DNA from: a virus
Virus record (IMG/VR): IMGVR_UViG_3300026295_000001
Coordinates: 1 to 47,750 of that record
DNA length: 47,750 bases
Direction: 5' to 3' (one strand)
In this document: positions 30,873 through 37,880 of the stretch, one piece after another
Layout of the letters: each line of letters opens with the position of its first letter
Position numbering within the stretch: the first letter of the stretch is position 1
Position numbers and translations under genes: made by a program
The notes under the pieces: generated by a model
What the model saw: the letters and a program-made list of their open reading frames with translations, nothing else
Told to the model about the DNA's origin: nothing
Databases searched by the model: none

Positions 30873-31376
30873 ATGGCCTCGACGGCACTTGCACCCACTC
30901 TCGGGCAACCTGGCGCGACTACGGTAGTCAAGCAGCCGTCGGGGGACTGGTTCCCTGGTCGGCATGGTGGGCGCCTGCTGCGGGGTGGCAAGCGAGGGCC
31001 GCGGGGCACGCTGGCCATGATCCAAGGGTGGGCCACCACGTCCCTAAAGCGAGCGCTCCGCATGGCCGAGCAGATCATGGACAACCCCGAGGCCCGCACC
31101 GCGGAGCGCCTCGCCGCCGCGGAGTTCATCCGCCGCTGTACCGGCATCGACCGCGCCCCCGCTCCCGCACGCAAGAAGCCCGCATCCTTCGGCGTCGTCC
31201 GCGCCCCAGCCGCCGAGCTCGCTCCGCCCACCCCCGCGGCGACCGCCCCCCCGGCCCCCAGAAAGCGAAAGCGGAAAAAGGGGCCCCCCGGCCAGGACGG
31301 GCTGGTGGTCGCGCGGGTAGCGGCTGCGGGTGGAGAGTCCGCGGCTGTGGAAACTCTGCCAGGGGCTGAGCCGTGA
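30873..31376 (+). CDS. Hypothetical basic protein, possible small terminase or DNA-binding protein
   Basis: 167 aa from ATG 30873. The middle is one helical unit (WATTSLKRALRMAEQIMDNP, then RTAERLAAAEFIRRCTGID). The C-terminus is disordered and very basic (RKRKRKKGPPG). A basic helical protein upstream of the packaging genes could be a small terminase subunit, but it lies 3.7 kb from the large subunit and no HTH is clear. Confidence 0.5.
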   Translation: MASTALAPTLGQPGATTVVKQPSGDWFPGRHGGRLLRGGKRGPRGTLAMIQGWATTSLKRALRMAEQIMDNPEARTAERLAAAEFIRRCTGIDRAPAPARKKPASFGVVRAPAAELAPPTPAATAPPAPRKRKRKKGPPGQDGLVVARVAAAGGESAAVETLPGAEP

Positions 31377-31576
31377 AAGTGGGTGCCCGTGTTTTTTTTC
31401 TTCGACTGCTGTGCACGATGGTGGGGCATCGGGTCGAGCGGTGGTGGCGGCCGCGGGGGGCGCACGCGCTGGCGGGGGCGCCGGTGCGGACGTATCCGCT
31501 GCGGGTGGGGACGTGCGGGCGGTGTGGGAAAGTGGTGACGCGGGCGTGGGCGAGCGGGGCGGAGGTGGGGTCGTGA
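31373..31576 (+). CDS. Small basic protein with Cys pair
   Basis: 67 aa from GTG 31373 (GTGA). The start VGARVFFLRLLC is encoded by a run of eight T (31392-31399), striking in this GC-rich DNA. The end has GTCGRCGKVV, one C-x2-C pair. Not recognised. Polymerase slippage on the T run could change the frame. Confidence 0.5.
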   Translation: MKVGARVFFLRLLCTMVGHRVERWWRPRGAHALAGAPVRTYPLRVGTCGRCGKVVTRAWASGAEVGS

Positions 31577-31779
31577 ATTCGGTCTTGAGGCGGTACGGAT
31601 CCCCCGGCGTTTTGGCGCTTGCGCGCGTGTGTGGATATGTCGCGTACGCGGGGATGGTGGGGGTGGCGTTCTGGCTGACGTGCGCGGCGGTGGGGGTGGA
31701 GGTGTCGAACCCGGTGTTCTCGTTCGGCGTGTTGGGGGCGAGCATCGCAGCGACGGTCTGCGGGAGGGAGGACACGTGA
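31573..31779 (+). CDS. Small membrane protein, two segments
   Basis: 68 aa from GTG 31573 (GTGA). Two hydrophobic stretches (YVAYAGMVGVAFWLTCAAVG and FSFGVLGASIAATVCG) with a short Glu-containing loop. It is coupled to the secreted Ig-like protein that follows. Not recognised. Confidence 0.6.
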   Translation: MNSVLRRYGSPGVLALARVCGYVAYAGMVGVAFWLTCAAVGVEVSNPVFSFGVLGASIAATVCGREDT

Positions 31780-33143
31780 GGTACTACGTGGCGGCGGTGG
31801 CATGGTCGGGGCTCTTCGCGGGCATGCTGTTGGCGACGCGGGCGCCGGGGCCGGTGACGGACCTGGTGGTGCTGGCGAGCGCCGACACGACGCTGAGTCT
31901 CGCGTGGACGGGGGCAGCGTCGGGCGATACGACGCTCACGCACTACGATGTGCGCATGGCCGCCGGGACGTTCACCGCGTCGAACTTCCCCTGGGGTGGG
32001 AACGGGGCGTCGGTCAAGAGCGGGACGTGCGCCGGGAACCGGGTACCAGGGCGATCGGCGACGGGCGGGGAGCGCGTGACGTGCACCGTGGGGCATCTGA
32101 CGCCGAGCACCGCGTACAGCTTCGAGCTGGTGCCGTACACAGGCACGCTGAACCTGAACGCGGTGTTCGGGCCGTTGTCGAACGTGGCGAACGGGATGAC
32201 GGCGGCGGCAGCGGTGCGGCCGGTGGCGACGGTGACGGTGCTCGGGCAGTTAACGCTGCTCGTCGGCCAGAGCCAGCGGCTCTTGGTGACGCTGCGCGAC
32301 TCGGTCGGAGCGGCGCTCGCCGGCACGGTGACGTGGACGGCGACAGGCGTCGTGACGGTCGACGGGACGGGACTCGTCACCGCGGTGAGTGCGGGGACGG
32401 GGAGTGTGACGGCGACGAGCGCCAACGGGATCCGCGGCACGTGCGCGGTGACGGTGGTACTGGTGCCGGTCCGGACGCTGACGGTGAGCCCCGCGGTGGA
32501 CACGCTCACAGTCGGGGGCAGCGTGCAGTTGGTCGCGACGGCGCTCGACTCGGCGGGGCACGAACTGCTCGGCCGGCCGGTGACGTGGAGCGACACGACG
32601 GCAGTGGTGTCGGTGTCGCCGACGGGAATGGTCGGGGCGTTGGCGCCGGGGACGGGCCGTGTGTGGGCGACGAGTGGGGCGATCTCAGCGTCCGCGATCC
32701 TCGTCGTTCTCGCGCCCGTCCCACCGCCAACGCCGACCGCGCTGGCGCCGCAGTTGCTGATCGTGCCGCCCGGCCTCACACCCGGCCAGGGCGCGCGCGT
32801 CACGTTCTACGCGGTGCTGCGCGACTCCACGGGCCAGGTGACGATCGGTGAACATGCGACCTGGAGCTCGAGCGACACGACGGTAGCCAAGGTCGATTCG
32901 GTCACGCAGCCGGTGGGGATTTTTTTCCCGGGCCCGGGCCTAGCACGGATCACGGCCACGTTCGGGGGACTCACGGCGAGTGCGAGCGTCAACGTCGCGA
33001 AGGTGACCGTCGCGACGCTCACGGCGCAACTGGCGCCCTGCGTGATTAGTCAGACCGCGCCCACGGATTGCGGGCCGTACCCCGTCGTCAACAACGCGAC
33101 GCACGCGCGGCTCGGGTCCATCGTCCTCACCATCGGGCCGTGA
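31776..33143 (+). CDS. Secreted FN3/Ig-like (Big_2) domain protein
   Basis: 455 aa from GTG 31776. Residues 1-22 are signal-peptide-like (YYVAAVAWSGLFAGMLLAT). A fibronectin-III-like domain spans about 25-135 (APGPVTDLVVLASADTTLSL). Three bacterial Ig-like (Big_2) domains follow: about 146-230, 231-320 (TLTVSPAVDTLTVGGSVQLV) and 335-425 (HATWSSSDTTVAKVDS). The end has two Cys (APCVISQTAPTDCG). It lies in the early region, far from the virion genes. Similar domain strings are frequent in Gemmatimonadota surface proteins, so host origin is possible. Role unknown: virion decoration, adhesion or blocking of other phages. Confidence 0.75.
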   Translation: MRYYVAAVAWSGLFAGMLLATRAPGPVTDLVVLASADTTLSLAWTGAASGDTTLTHYDVRMAAGTFTASNFPWGGNGASVKSGTCAGNRVPGRSATGGERVTCTVGHLTPSTAYSFELVPYTGTLNLNAVFGPLSNVANGMTAAAAVRPVATVTVLGQLTLLVGQSQRLLVTLRDSVGAALAGTVTWTATGVVTVDGTGLVTAVSAGTGSVTATSANGIRGTCAVTVVLVPVRTLTVSPAVDTLTVGGSVQLVATALDSAGHELLGRPVTWSDTTAVVSVSPTGMVGALAPGTGRVWATSGAISASAILVVLAPVPPPTPTALAPQLLIVPPGLTPGQGARVTFYAVLRDSTGQVTIGEHATWSSSDTTVAKVDSVTQPVGIFFPGPGLARITATFGGLTASASVNVAKVTVATLTAQLAPCVISQTAPTDCGPYPVVNNATHARLGSIVLTIGP

Positions 33144-33391
33144 CGACGCTCGAGGTGGTTGGTGCAGTAGCCATCGGGCTGGTCGCGCTGGTCGAAGGCT
33201 ACCAGCTCTACTTCGGCCCGGGCGAGCCGGAGCCGGAGGAGCCGCCGGACTGGTCGGCCGAGGACCCGGCGGTGATCGCCGCAGCGCGCGCGATGTGTTC
33301 GGAGTGGCCGGGCCGACCGCCCTGCGCGGGCTGCATGGCGGACACCAAGCGTGTCCTCCGCGCGTTCGAGGCGGCGCGTGCCGGCCAATGA
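33140..33391 (+). CDS. Small membrane-anchored protein
   Basis: 83 aa from GTG 33140 (GTGA). Residues 4-23 (LEVVGAVAIGLVALVEGYQL) form a membrane helix, followed by an acidic Pro/Glu linker (EPEPEEPPDW) and a small part with three Cys (MCSEWPGRPPCAGCMADTK). Not recognised. Confidence 0.58.
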   Translation: MTTLEVVGAVAIGLVALVEGYQLYFGPGEPEPEEPPDWSAEDPAVIAAARAMCSEWPGRPPCAGCMADTKRVLRAFEAARAGQ

Positions 33392-33608
33392 CGCGTCGCC
33401 CGCCGGGCTGGGCGTGGCGCCCGTGATTAGTGTTCCGCCGCCGGGCGCGGTCCACGACCTCAGTCGCATTCTCCGCACCATTCGGGGGGAAGACCTGGGG
33501 CTCTCCGGCCAGGGGGCCCGGGTGTGGCGTGGGATCCAAGGACGCCTGGCTGCGCTCCTCGCGTCGCGTGGGGTCCGCAGCACGTATCCCTTGCGGCCCG
33601 ACGCGTGA
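33378..33608 (+). CDS. Small hypothetical protein
   Basis: 76 aa from GTG 33378, overlapping the previous gene by 14 bases; later GTGs are possible. Residues 35-70 are helical and basic (DLSRILRTIRGEDLG, then VWRGIQGRLAALLASRG). No ribosome binding site is clear. The promoter element at 33591 lies in its 3' end. Confidence 0.5.
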   Translation: MPANDASPAGLGVAPVISVPPPGAVHDLSRILRTIRGEDLGLSGQGARVWRGIQGRLAALLASRGVRSTYPLRPDA

Positions 33609-33619
33609 GACAGTAAACT
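33591..33619 (+). promoter_or_regulatory. Promoter with AGTAAACT -10, before the anti-defence cassette
   Basis: TTGCGG (33591-33596) and TAAACT (33614-33619) are 17 bases apart. The -10 lies in CAGTAAACT, shared with 17500, 18069 and 28655. ATG 33629 follows after 9 bases without a Shine-Dalgarno, which fits a leaderless mRNA. Confidence 0.58.
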
Positions 33620-33628
33620 AGCTCGCAC

Positions 33629-33760
33629 ATGATTCTCACTACGATGGGCCGCTGGCATCTCGAGCTCCTCGCGGGGCTGGCCGTGGGCTTCTGGTATCAG
33701 CGGAAGCCCCGCAACATCACGATCGTGCTCGGCCCGTTCGCCCTGTGGTACGATGAGTAA
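33629..33760 (+). CDS. Very small protein, probably leaderless
   Basis: 43 aa from ATG 33629. A hydrophobic stretch with aromatic residues (HLELLAGLAVGFWYQRK) and IVLGPFALWYDE at the end; possibly membrane-associated. It sits directly behind the promoter and overlaps the next gene by 8 bases. Not recognised. Confidence 0.55.
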   Translation: MILTTMGRWHLELLAGLAVGFWYQRKPRNITIVLGPFALWYDE

Positions 33761-34001
33761 GCACAACGGGATTCCCGTGCCGCCGATGCCGCGCGCGATG
33801 CGCACCGTCCTGGTGCCCGAGGATCGGCCGTTCATCCTCGTGTTCCTGAACGACGATGGGTATCCGAACATCACCGCGCCCACCGGCCAAGCGGAGGGCT
33901 GCGCGATCGCCTACATGCTGCTCGAGCTCGCGCGCCACTACGTAGACCGCCAGTACAGCGAGTACACCGGCGTGCACCGGCACATGGTGACGCCGCCGTG
34001 A
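33753..34001 (+). CDS. Small hypothetical protein
   Basis: 82 aa. Contains PFILVFLNDDGYPNITAPTG, a small beta unit, and a helix (CAIAYMLLELARHYVDRQYS). Coupled by GTGA to the next gene. In the same cassette as the Acb2-like gene; a role in counter-defence is possible by neighbourhood only. Confidence 0.6.
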   Translation: MSKHNGIPVPPMPRAMRTVLVPEDRPFILVFLNDDGYPNITAPTGQAEGCAIAYMLLELARHYVDRQYSEYTGVHRHMVTPP

Positions 34002-34201
34002 GCCGCAAGTTCGCGATTGAGTTCTTCGGCGGCCCGATCGACGGTCATGTGGTCGAGCTCGTCGAGCCGGGGAAGGCGTGGGCCGCGTGGACGGACGAGG
34101 AGGGCCAGCGGCACTATTACGCGCTCGAGGTCCGGGTCGGCGGGCCCCGCTATGTGTACCGACCAGGAGCGAAACCCACTGCTGCACCCGAGGGGGGCTG
34201 A
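33998..34201 (+). CDS. Small hypothetical protein
   Basis: 67 aa from GTG 33998 (GTGA). An all-beta small domain (RKFAIEFFGGPIDGHVVELV, then RHYYALEVRVGGPRYVYRPG). FFGGPxDGH is a pattern seen in short phage proteins of unknown role. It lies one base before the Acb2-like gene. Confidence 0.6.
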   Translation: MSRKFAIEFFGGPIDGHVVELVEPGKAWAAWTDEEGQRHYYALEVRVGGPRYVYRPGAKPTAAPEGG

Positions 34202-34423
34202 ATGGCCGTGAAGCGCGAGCAGCTCGACGATCTGTTTACTTACCACGCGCCCGACGACGACCAGCAGATCAAGTACGCGAAGATCCGCATGGCGGGTCGC
34301 GCGCTCGCGGAAGTCATCCTGGAGTGCACGCCGGTCTGCGGCGATCAACAGGCGGCGATCCGCCTGCTCCGAGAATCGGTGATGACGGCGAACATGGCGG
34401 TGGCGCTCAAGGGGATTGTCTGA
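34202..34423 (+). CDS. acb2: Acb2-like cyclic-nucleotide sponge (anti-CBASS)
   Basis: 73 aa. The pattern LFTYHAPDDDQQIKYAKIRM, then ALAEVILECTP, then AIRLLRESVMTANMAVAL matches the small helical phage family that includes Acb2: F-x-Y-x-x-P, Q-x-x-x-Y-x-x-I-R and M-x-A-N-x-A-x-A. Acb2 proteins form hexamers that bind the cyclic di- and trinucleotides used by CBASS, and some bind the cADPR-type signals of Thoeris, so the host nuclease or phospholipase is not activated. Recognised from memory of the family; binding residues are not verified. Confidence 0.72.
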   Translation: MAVKREQLDDLFTYHAPDDDQQIKYAKIRMAGRALAEVILECTPVCGDQQAAIRLLRESVMTANMAVALKGIV

Positions 34424-34764
34424 TGCTCGCGTCCACAGAGATTGCGAGCATCGCACACGAGGCGAACCGCGCCTACTGCGCGGCCCTCGGCGACGACAGC
34501 CAGCCGGCGTGGGAGGACGCCCCCGACTGGCAGCGGGAGTCGGCGCGCAACGGTGTCGAGGCGATCCTCGCCGGCCGGGTGCAGAGCCCGGAGCAGTCAC
34601 ACGAAAGCTGGCTGCGCGAGAAGACCGACGCCGGCTGGCGCTACGGTCCCGTCAAGGACCCGGAGCAGAAGACGCATCCGTGCTTCCTGCCGTACGGGGA
34701 GTTGCCCGAGGCACAGCGGCGCAAGGATGCGTTATTCTTCGCGATCGTGAAGGCGCTCACGTAA
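34423..34764 (+). CDS. RyR-domain protein
   Basis: 113 aa with TGATG coupling to the Acb2-like gene. The sequence carries the RyR domain: IASIAHEANRAYCAALGDDS, DWQRESARNGVEAIL, SHESWLREKTDAGWRYGPVK and THPCFLPYGELPEAQRRKDA. The domain occurs in ryanodine receptors and in many bacterial and phage proteins. Its place beside a sponge protein suggests a role in nucleotide-signal or NAD-based defence, but no activity has been shown for this protein. Confidence 0.85.
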   Translation: MLASTEIASIAHEANRAYCAALGDDSQPAWEDAPDWQRESARNGVEAILAGRVQSPEQSHESWLREKTDAGWRYGPVKDPEQKTHPCFLPYGELPEAQRRKDALFFAIVKALT

Positions 34765-34783
34765 CCAGCCACGAGGGGGGCAC

Positions 34784-35116
34784 ATGAGCTTTCGCGTCAT
34801 CGTCTCCGGCCACCGCAACGCGATCGACGGTGAGTTCAACCGCGCCGTCCGCCGGGAGCTCGAGCAGTTGGCGACCTCCGGGTCCGAGGGCGCCCCGCTC
34901 GCGAGTCGCACCCTGCACACCCTGCACGATCTCACGCACGCGCTGCTGCTCCAGCGCGCGCCGCACGAGTGCGAGGTGAAGATCGACCTGTGGGGCGAGT
35001 CGGACGCGCGCGGGTTGGGCGGCATGAAACTCGAGGTGACGATCACGGAGCCGGCGGCGGACATCGCCGTGCCGTCGCCGAAGGAAGCGTTGCTGGAAGA
35101 GCGCGACGGCGAGTGA
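34784..35116 (+). CDS. Hypothetical protein upstream of terminase
   Basis: 110 aa from ATG 34784 with GAGGGGGG before it. Mixed alpha/beta (FRVIVSGHRNAIDGEFNRAV, LHTLHDLTHALLLQRAPHEC), acidic end (KEALLEERDGE). Overlaps the terminase start by 4 bases. Not a recognisable small terminase. Confidence 0.65.
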   Translation: MSFRVIVSGHRNAIDGEFNRAVRRELEQLATSGSEGAPLASRTLHTLHDLTHALLLQRAPHECEVKIDLWGESDARGLGGMKLEVTITEPAADIAVPSPKEALLEERDGE

Positions 35117-36630
35117 CCGCAGTCGTCGCGCCCATCGCCAAGGTACCAGCGGTCGTGCATTTGGACAGCGGCAGGATTATCTACGCGCTCCAGGCGCGGC
35201 AGTACGAAGTCTTCCAACTCACGCCGCTCTACCGCCGGGACGACCAGGTCTACCCGACGCATATCGGGAACGGTGGCGCGGCGGGCGGCGGGAAGTCCTA
35301 CCTCACGCGCTGCGTCCACGCGGGCGTCGCGATCGCGTGGCCCGGGAGCTCGTCGATCATCTTCCGCGGTACCGAACGCGAGGTGAAGACCAACCACGTG
35401 CTCAAGTTCCTCGCCGAGGTCCCGCAGATGATCGGCGACGACCTCCTGTACAAGTACAACGGCGAAGACATGGTGGTGAATTGGGAGAACGGCTCGAAGA
35501 CCTATTTCGGGTTCCTGCGCACCGACCAGGACGTGTTCACCTACCTGGGCGCCGAGTACGACCTCATCTCCTTCGACGAAGCGACGACCTACTCGGAGTT
35601 TCAGATCGCGTTTCTCACGGGGAACCGGCTGCGCGCGACGGTGAAGGGCTCGCGTCCCTTCGCCCTCTATCCGTCGAACCCCGGCAATCGCGGGCATCGC
35701 TGGTACAAGCGCGTGTTCATCGAGCGTCGCTACCGCGAGGACGAGGAGGCGGACGACTACGCCTTCGTCCAGATGTACCTGCGCGACAACCAGGAGCTGA
35801 TGCTCCGGGACCCGAAGTACGTGAAGCGCCTCGATCGCTTACCCGAGCCGTGGCGGTCCTGGCAGCGGGACGGCGACTGGACGGCCGGCGCGGGGACGGC
35901 GTTCCCACAGCTCGACTACAAGAAACACATCGTGCGCCCGTTCGACATCCCCGACTACTGGACCTGGTTCGGGAGTTTCGACTGGGGATTCAACCACTGG
36001 TGGAGCTTCGGGCTCTGGGCGGTGTCGGAGGACGGGCGCATGTTCTGTGTCGAGACGAAGCGCGGGAATCACATGCCCGACCACGCGATCGCGGCCGAGT
36101 GCCGGGAGCTCGTGGGGAACCGCCAGCTCGTCGGAGTGACCGCCGGACATGACTGCTTCGCGCTCCAGCGCGCCCACGTCGCGATGCCCGGGCCGACCGT
36201 CTCCGACATGTTTGCGGCCCAGAGTCTCTACCTCGTGCCGGCCGACATCAACCGGCGGAACGGGTATCGGCAGTTGCGCGCGCGGCTCGAAGGGCCACCA
36301 CCGGGCGACGAGCCCGATCTCGTCTTCTTCGACACGCCGACCAACCGGGCGGTGCTCGCGCACCTCGAGAGTTGCGTCGTCTCCGACCGCGACCCGGAGG
36401 ACGTGCTGAAACCGCGGGAGGGCGAAGACGAGGAGGGGGCGGACGACGACTACGACCAGTGCCGCTACGCGGCGAGCTTCCGGCCATTGGCGCGTGCGGA
36501 GGCCGATCGCGGGACCTTCAGCGCGTGGAGTCCAGAGAGCCTCGCGGCGGAGCGCGAGAAGCTGTACCGGCGGCGGACCGATGTGCGTGCCGGCGCCACG
36601 GCCGACCGCACGTTCGAGGAGCTCGAGTGA
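35113..36630 (+). CDS. terL: Terminase large subunit
   Basis: 505 aa from GTG 35113. The ATPase has Walker A GNGGAAGGGKS with K61 and Walker B YDLISFDEAT with D155-E156. The nuclease half carries FGSFDWGFNHWW (D290), AGHDCFALQ and a late acidic DDDYDQCRYAAS, as expected for an RNase-H-like active site. It packages DNA into the prohead through the portal encoded at 37881. No recognised small subunit is adjacent. Confidence 0.94.
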   Translation: MTAVVAPIAKVPAVVHLDSGRIIYALQARQYEVFQLTPLYRRDDQVYPTHIGNGGAAGGGKSYLTRCVHAGVAIAWPGSSSIIFRGTEREVKTNHVLKFLAEVPQMIGDDLLYKYNGEDMVVNWENGSKTYFGFLRTDQDVFTYLGAEYDLISFDEATTYSEFQIAFLTGNRLRATVKGSRPFALYPSNPGNRGHRWYKRVFIERRYREDEEADDYAFVQMYLRDNQELMLRDPKYVKRLDRLPEPWRSWQRDGDWTAGAGTAFPQLDYKKHIVRPFDIPDYWTWFGSFDWGFNHWWSFGLWAVSEDGRMFCVETKRGNHMPDHAIAAECRELVGNRQLVGVTAGHDCFALQRAHVAMPGPTVSDMFAAQSLYLVPADINRRNGYRQLRARLEGPPPGDEPDLVFFDTPTNRAVLAHLESCVVSDRDPEDVLKPREGEDEEGADDDYDQCRYAASFRPLARAEADRGTFSAWSPESLAAEREKLYRRRTDVRAGATADRTFEELE

Positions 36631-36893
36631 GTAACCGGCCGAAGCTGCGCGCTGTCACCACGGCGCGGCCGCGCGAGGATCCACTGCGCGAGAGCCCCTT
36701 TATCGAGACCTGGCTCAAGGAGCCGGGGAAGCTCGTGACCCGGCGCGAGCTCTACGACTTCATCTCGCGGCTTGAGCGCGGCCGCGCGCGCGCGAACAGC
36801 TTGCACCGGCGGATTGGGTGGGCGCTGCAGAAGGCGTGGCGCTATCTTCGGCGCAGTCCGCTGGACCAGGACGTCCCGAGCAAGGAGGAGTGA
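36627..36893 (+). CDS. Small helical protein after terminase
   Basis: 88 aa from GTG 36627 (GTGA). Basic and helical (IETWLKEPGKLVTRRELYDF, ISRLERGRARANSLHRRI). Could be a packaging or head accessory protein. Not recognised. Confidence 0.6.
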   Translation: MSNRPKLRAVTTARPREDPLRESPFIETWLKEPGKLVTRRELYDFISRLERGRARANSLHRRIGWALQKAWRYLRRSPLDQDVPSKEE

Positions 36894-37060
36894 TGGAGGA
36901 ATCCTACACGACCCGTCGCGTCGTCATCGTCGGCGGTAGTCTCCTGGCCTTGTACTTCGTCAACTTCCTCGCTGGCCTCGTGGGGCCAGCGGTGCAACCG
37001 CCGGTCGATGCGGCCGCCGGGTTCGCCATCGGCATCGCGGTCCGGCATTACTGGTCGTGA
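36893..37060 (+). CDS. Small membrane protein in the packaging block
   Basis: 55 aa from ATG 36893 with AAGGAGGAG upstream. Two hydrophobic stretches (VVIVGGSLLALYFVNFLAGL and AAAGFAIGIAVRHYW). Membrane proteins are unusual between terminase and portal. It may be a second holin or a membrane-linked factor for assembly. Confidence 0.6.
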   Translation: MEESYTTRRVVIVGGSLLALYFVNFLAGLVGPAVQPPVDAAAGFAIGIAVRHYWS

Positions 37061-37434
37061 TCGCGGCGGACGGCTGGGTCGGCCTGGCGAGCTTCGTCTT
37101 CGGATCGCTCTGCCTCGGCTCCGCAGGTCTTGCGTGGGGCCTCTACCTCGGGGAACGCGGTCGACGCCAGGCGGCGGAGACGCTCCTGGTGCTCGGGACT
37201 CCCGAAGCGAAGCCGGCCAGCCGGGTCACCATGAAAAACGCGCCGCTCCTGGAGCCAAAGATGGCGCCCAAGGGCTGGGACAAAGAGACGCTCGACAAGG
37301 GCGCTGCGGCGATCAAGGAGCAGGCGCAGGCCGCCGGCATGCCAGTCTCCGACGACCAGGCGCTGGTGATGGCCGCCGACATGCTGCACATGGCGATGGT
37401 GGGTGGCAGCGAGGACGATGTTTCAGTAGGTTAG
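37057..37434 (+). CDS. Membrane-anchored protein in the packaging block
   Basis: 125 aa from GTG 37057 (GTGA). N-terminal membrane segment (FVFGSLCLGSAGLAWGLYL), then a basic soluble part with helices (KETLDKGAAAIKEQAQAAGM). It follows directly on the small membrane protein, so the two are likely co-produced. Function not known. Confidence 0.6.
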   Translation: MIAADGWVGLASFVFGSLCLGSAGLAWGLYLGERGRRQAAETLLVLGTPEAKPASRVTMKNAPLLEPKMAPKGWDKETLDKGAAAIKEQAQAAGMPVSDDQALVMAADMLHMAMVGGSEDDVSVG

Positions 37435-37456
37435 ACCGTCAACCTCGGGAGCGGCT

Positions 37457-37876
37457 GTGGCGTTCAACATCACAGGTGGCTCGCCCGCGCGTGTGGGCGA
37501 TGCGCCGGTCAACTACCGCGAGCCGCGTCGCTGTTCACAGAAACTCGCGCCCGGCACCGTCATCGCGGTGAGCGACACGAACGCCGAGCTCATCAACGTG
37601 CACGGCGCCGGTCGCATCCGCATCATCGCCAACGTCGCCGGCCAGGCCACCACTCTCCGGGGTCGCTGGCGGCTGGCGGACAACATCACCGACCAGACGG
37701 TCGCAGGGGCAGCGCTGCCCTTCGCCGACGTGGCGCTCGTGGCAGGGACGGAGAACTTCGTCGACATCGCCGCGAACCCTGGGCACGCGTACCTCGAAGT
37801 GCAGATCGTCAATGGTGGGGTGGGTGCGGCGACCGTGACCTACGTCGATGTCTTCATGACCTCGGTCGGGAACTAG
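37457..37876 (+). CDS. Small beta-rich virion protein, head-decoration candidate
   Basis: 139 aa from GTG 37457. All-beta (VINYRE-like start, then GRIRIIANVAGQATTLRGRW and HAYLEVQIVNGGVGAATVTY), acidic and uncharged in places. Similar in type to the 3439 and 45349 products. Position before the portal suggests head decoration or connector; no motif confirms this. Confidence 0.6.
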   Translation: MAFNITGGSPARVGDAPVNYREPRRCSQKLAPGTVIAVSDTNAELINVHGAGRIRIIANVAGQATTLRGRWRLADNITDQTVAGAALPFADVALVAGTENFVDIAANPGHAYLEVQIVNGGVGAATVTYVDVFMTSVGN

Positions 37877-37880
37877 GTAG

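Noticed and set aside
31629-31775. Longer start for the Ig-like protein
   Set aside because: It would overlap the small membrane protein gene, and the signal peptide begins properly at GTG 31776.
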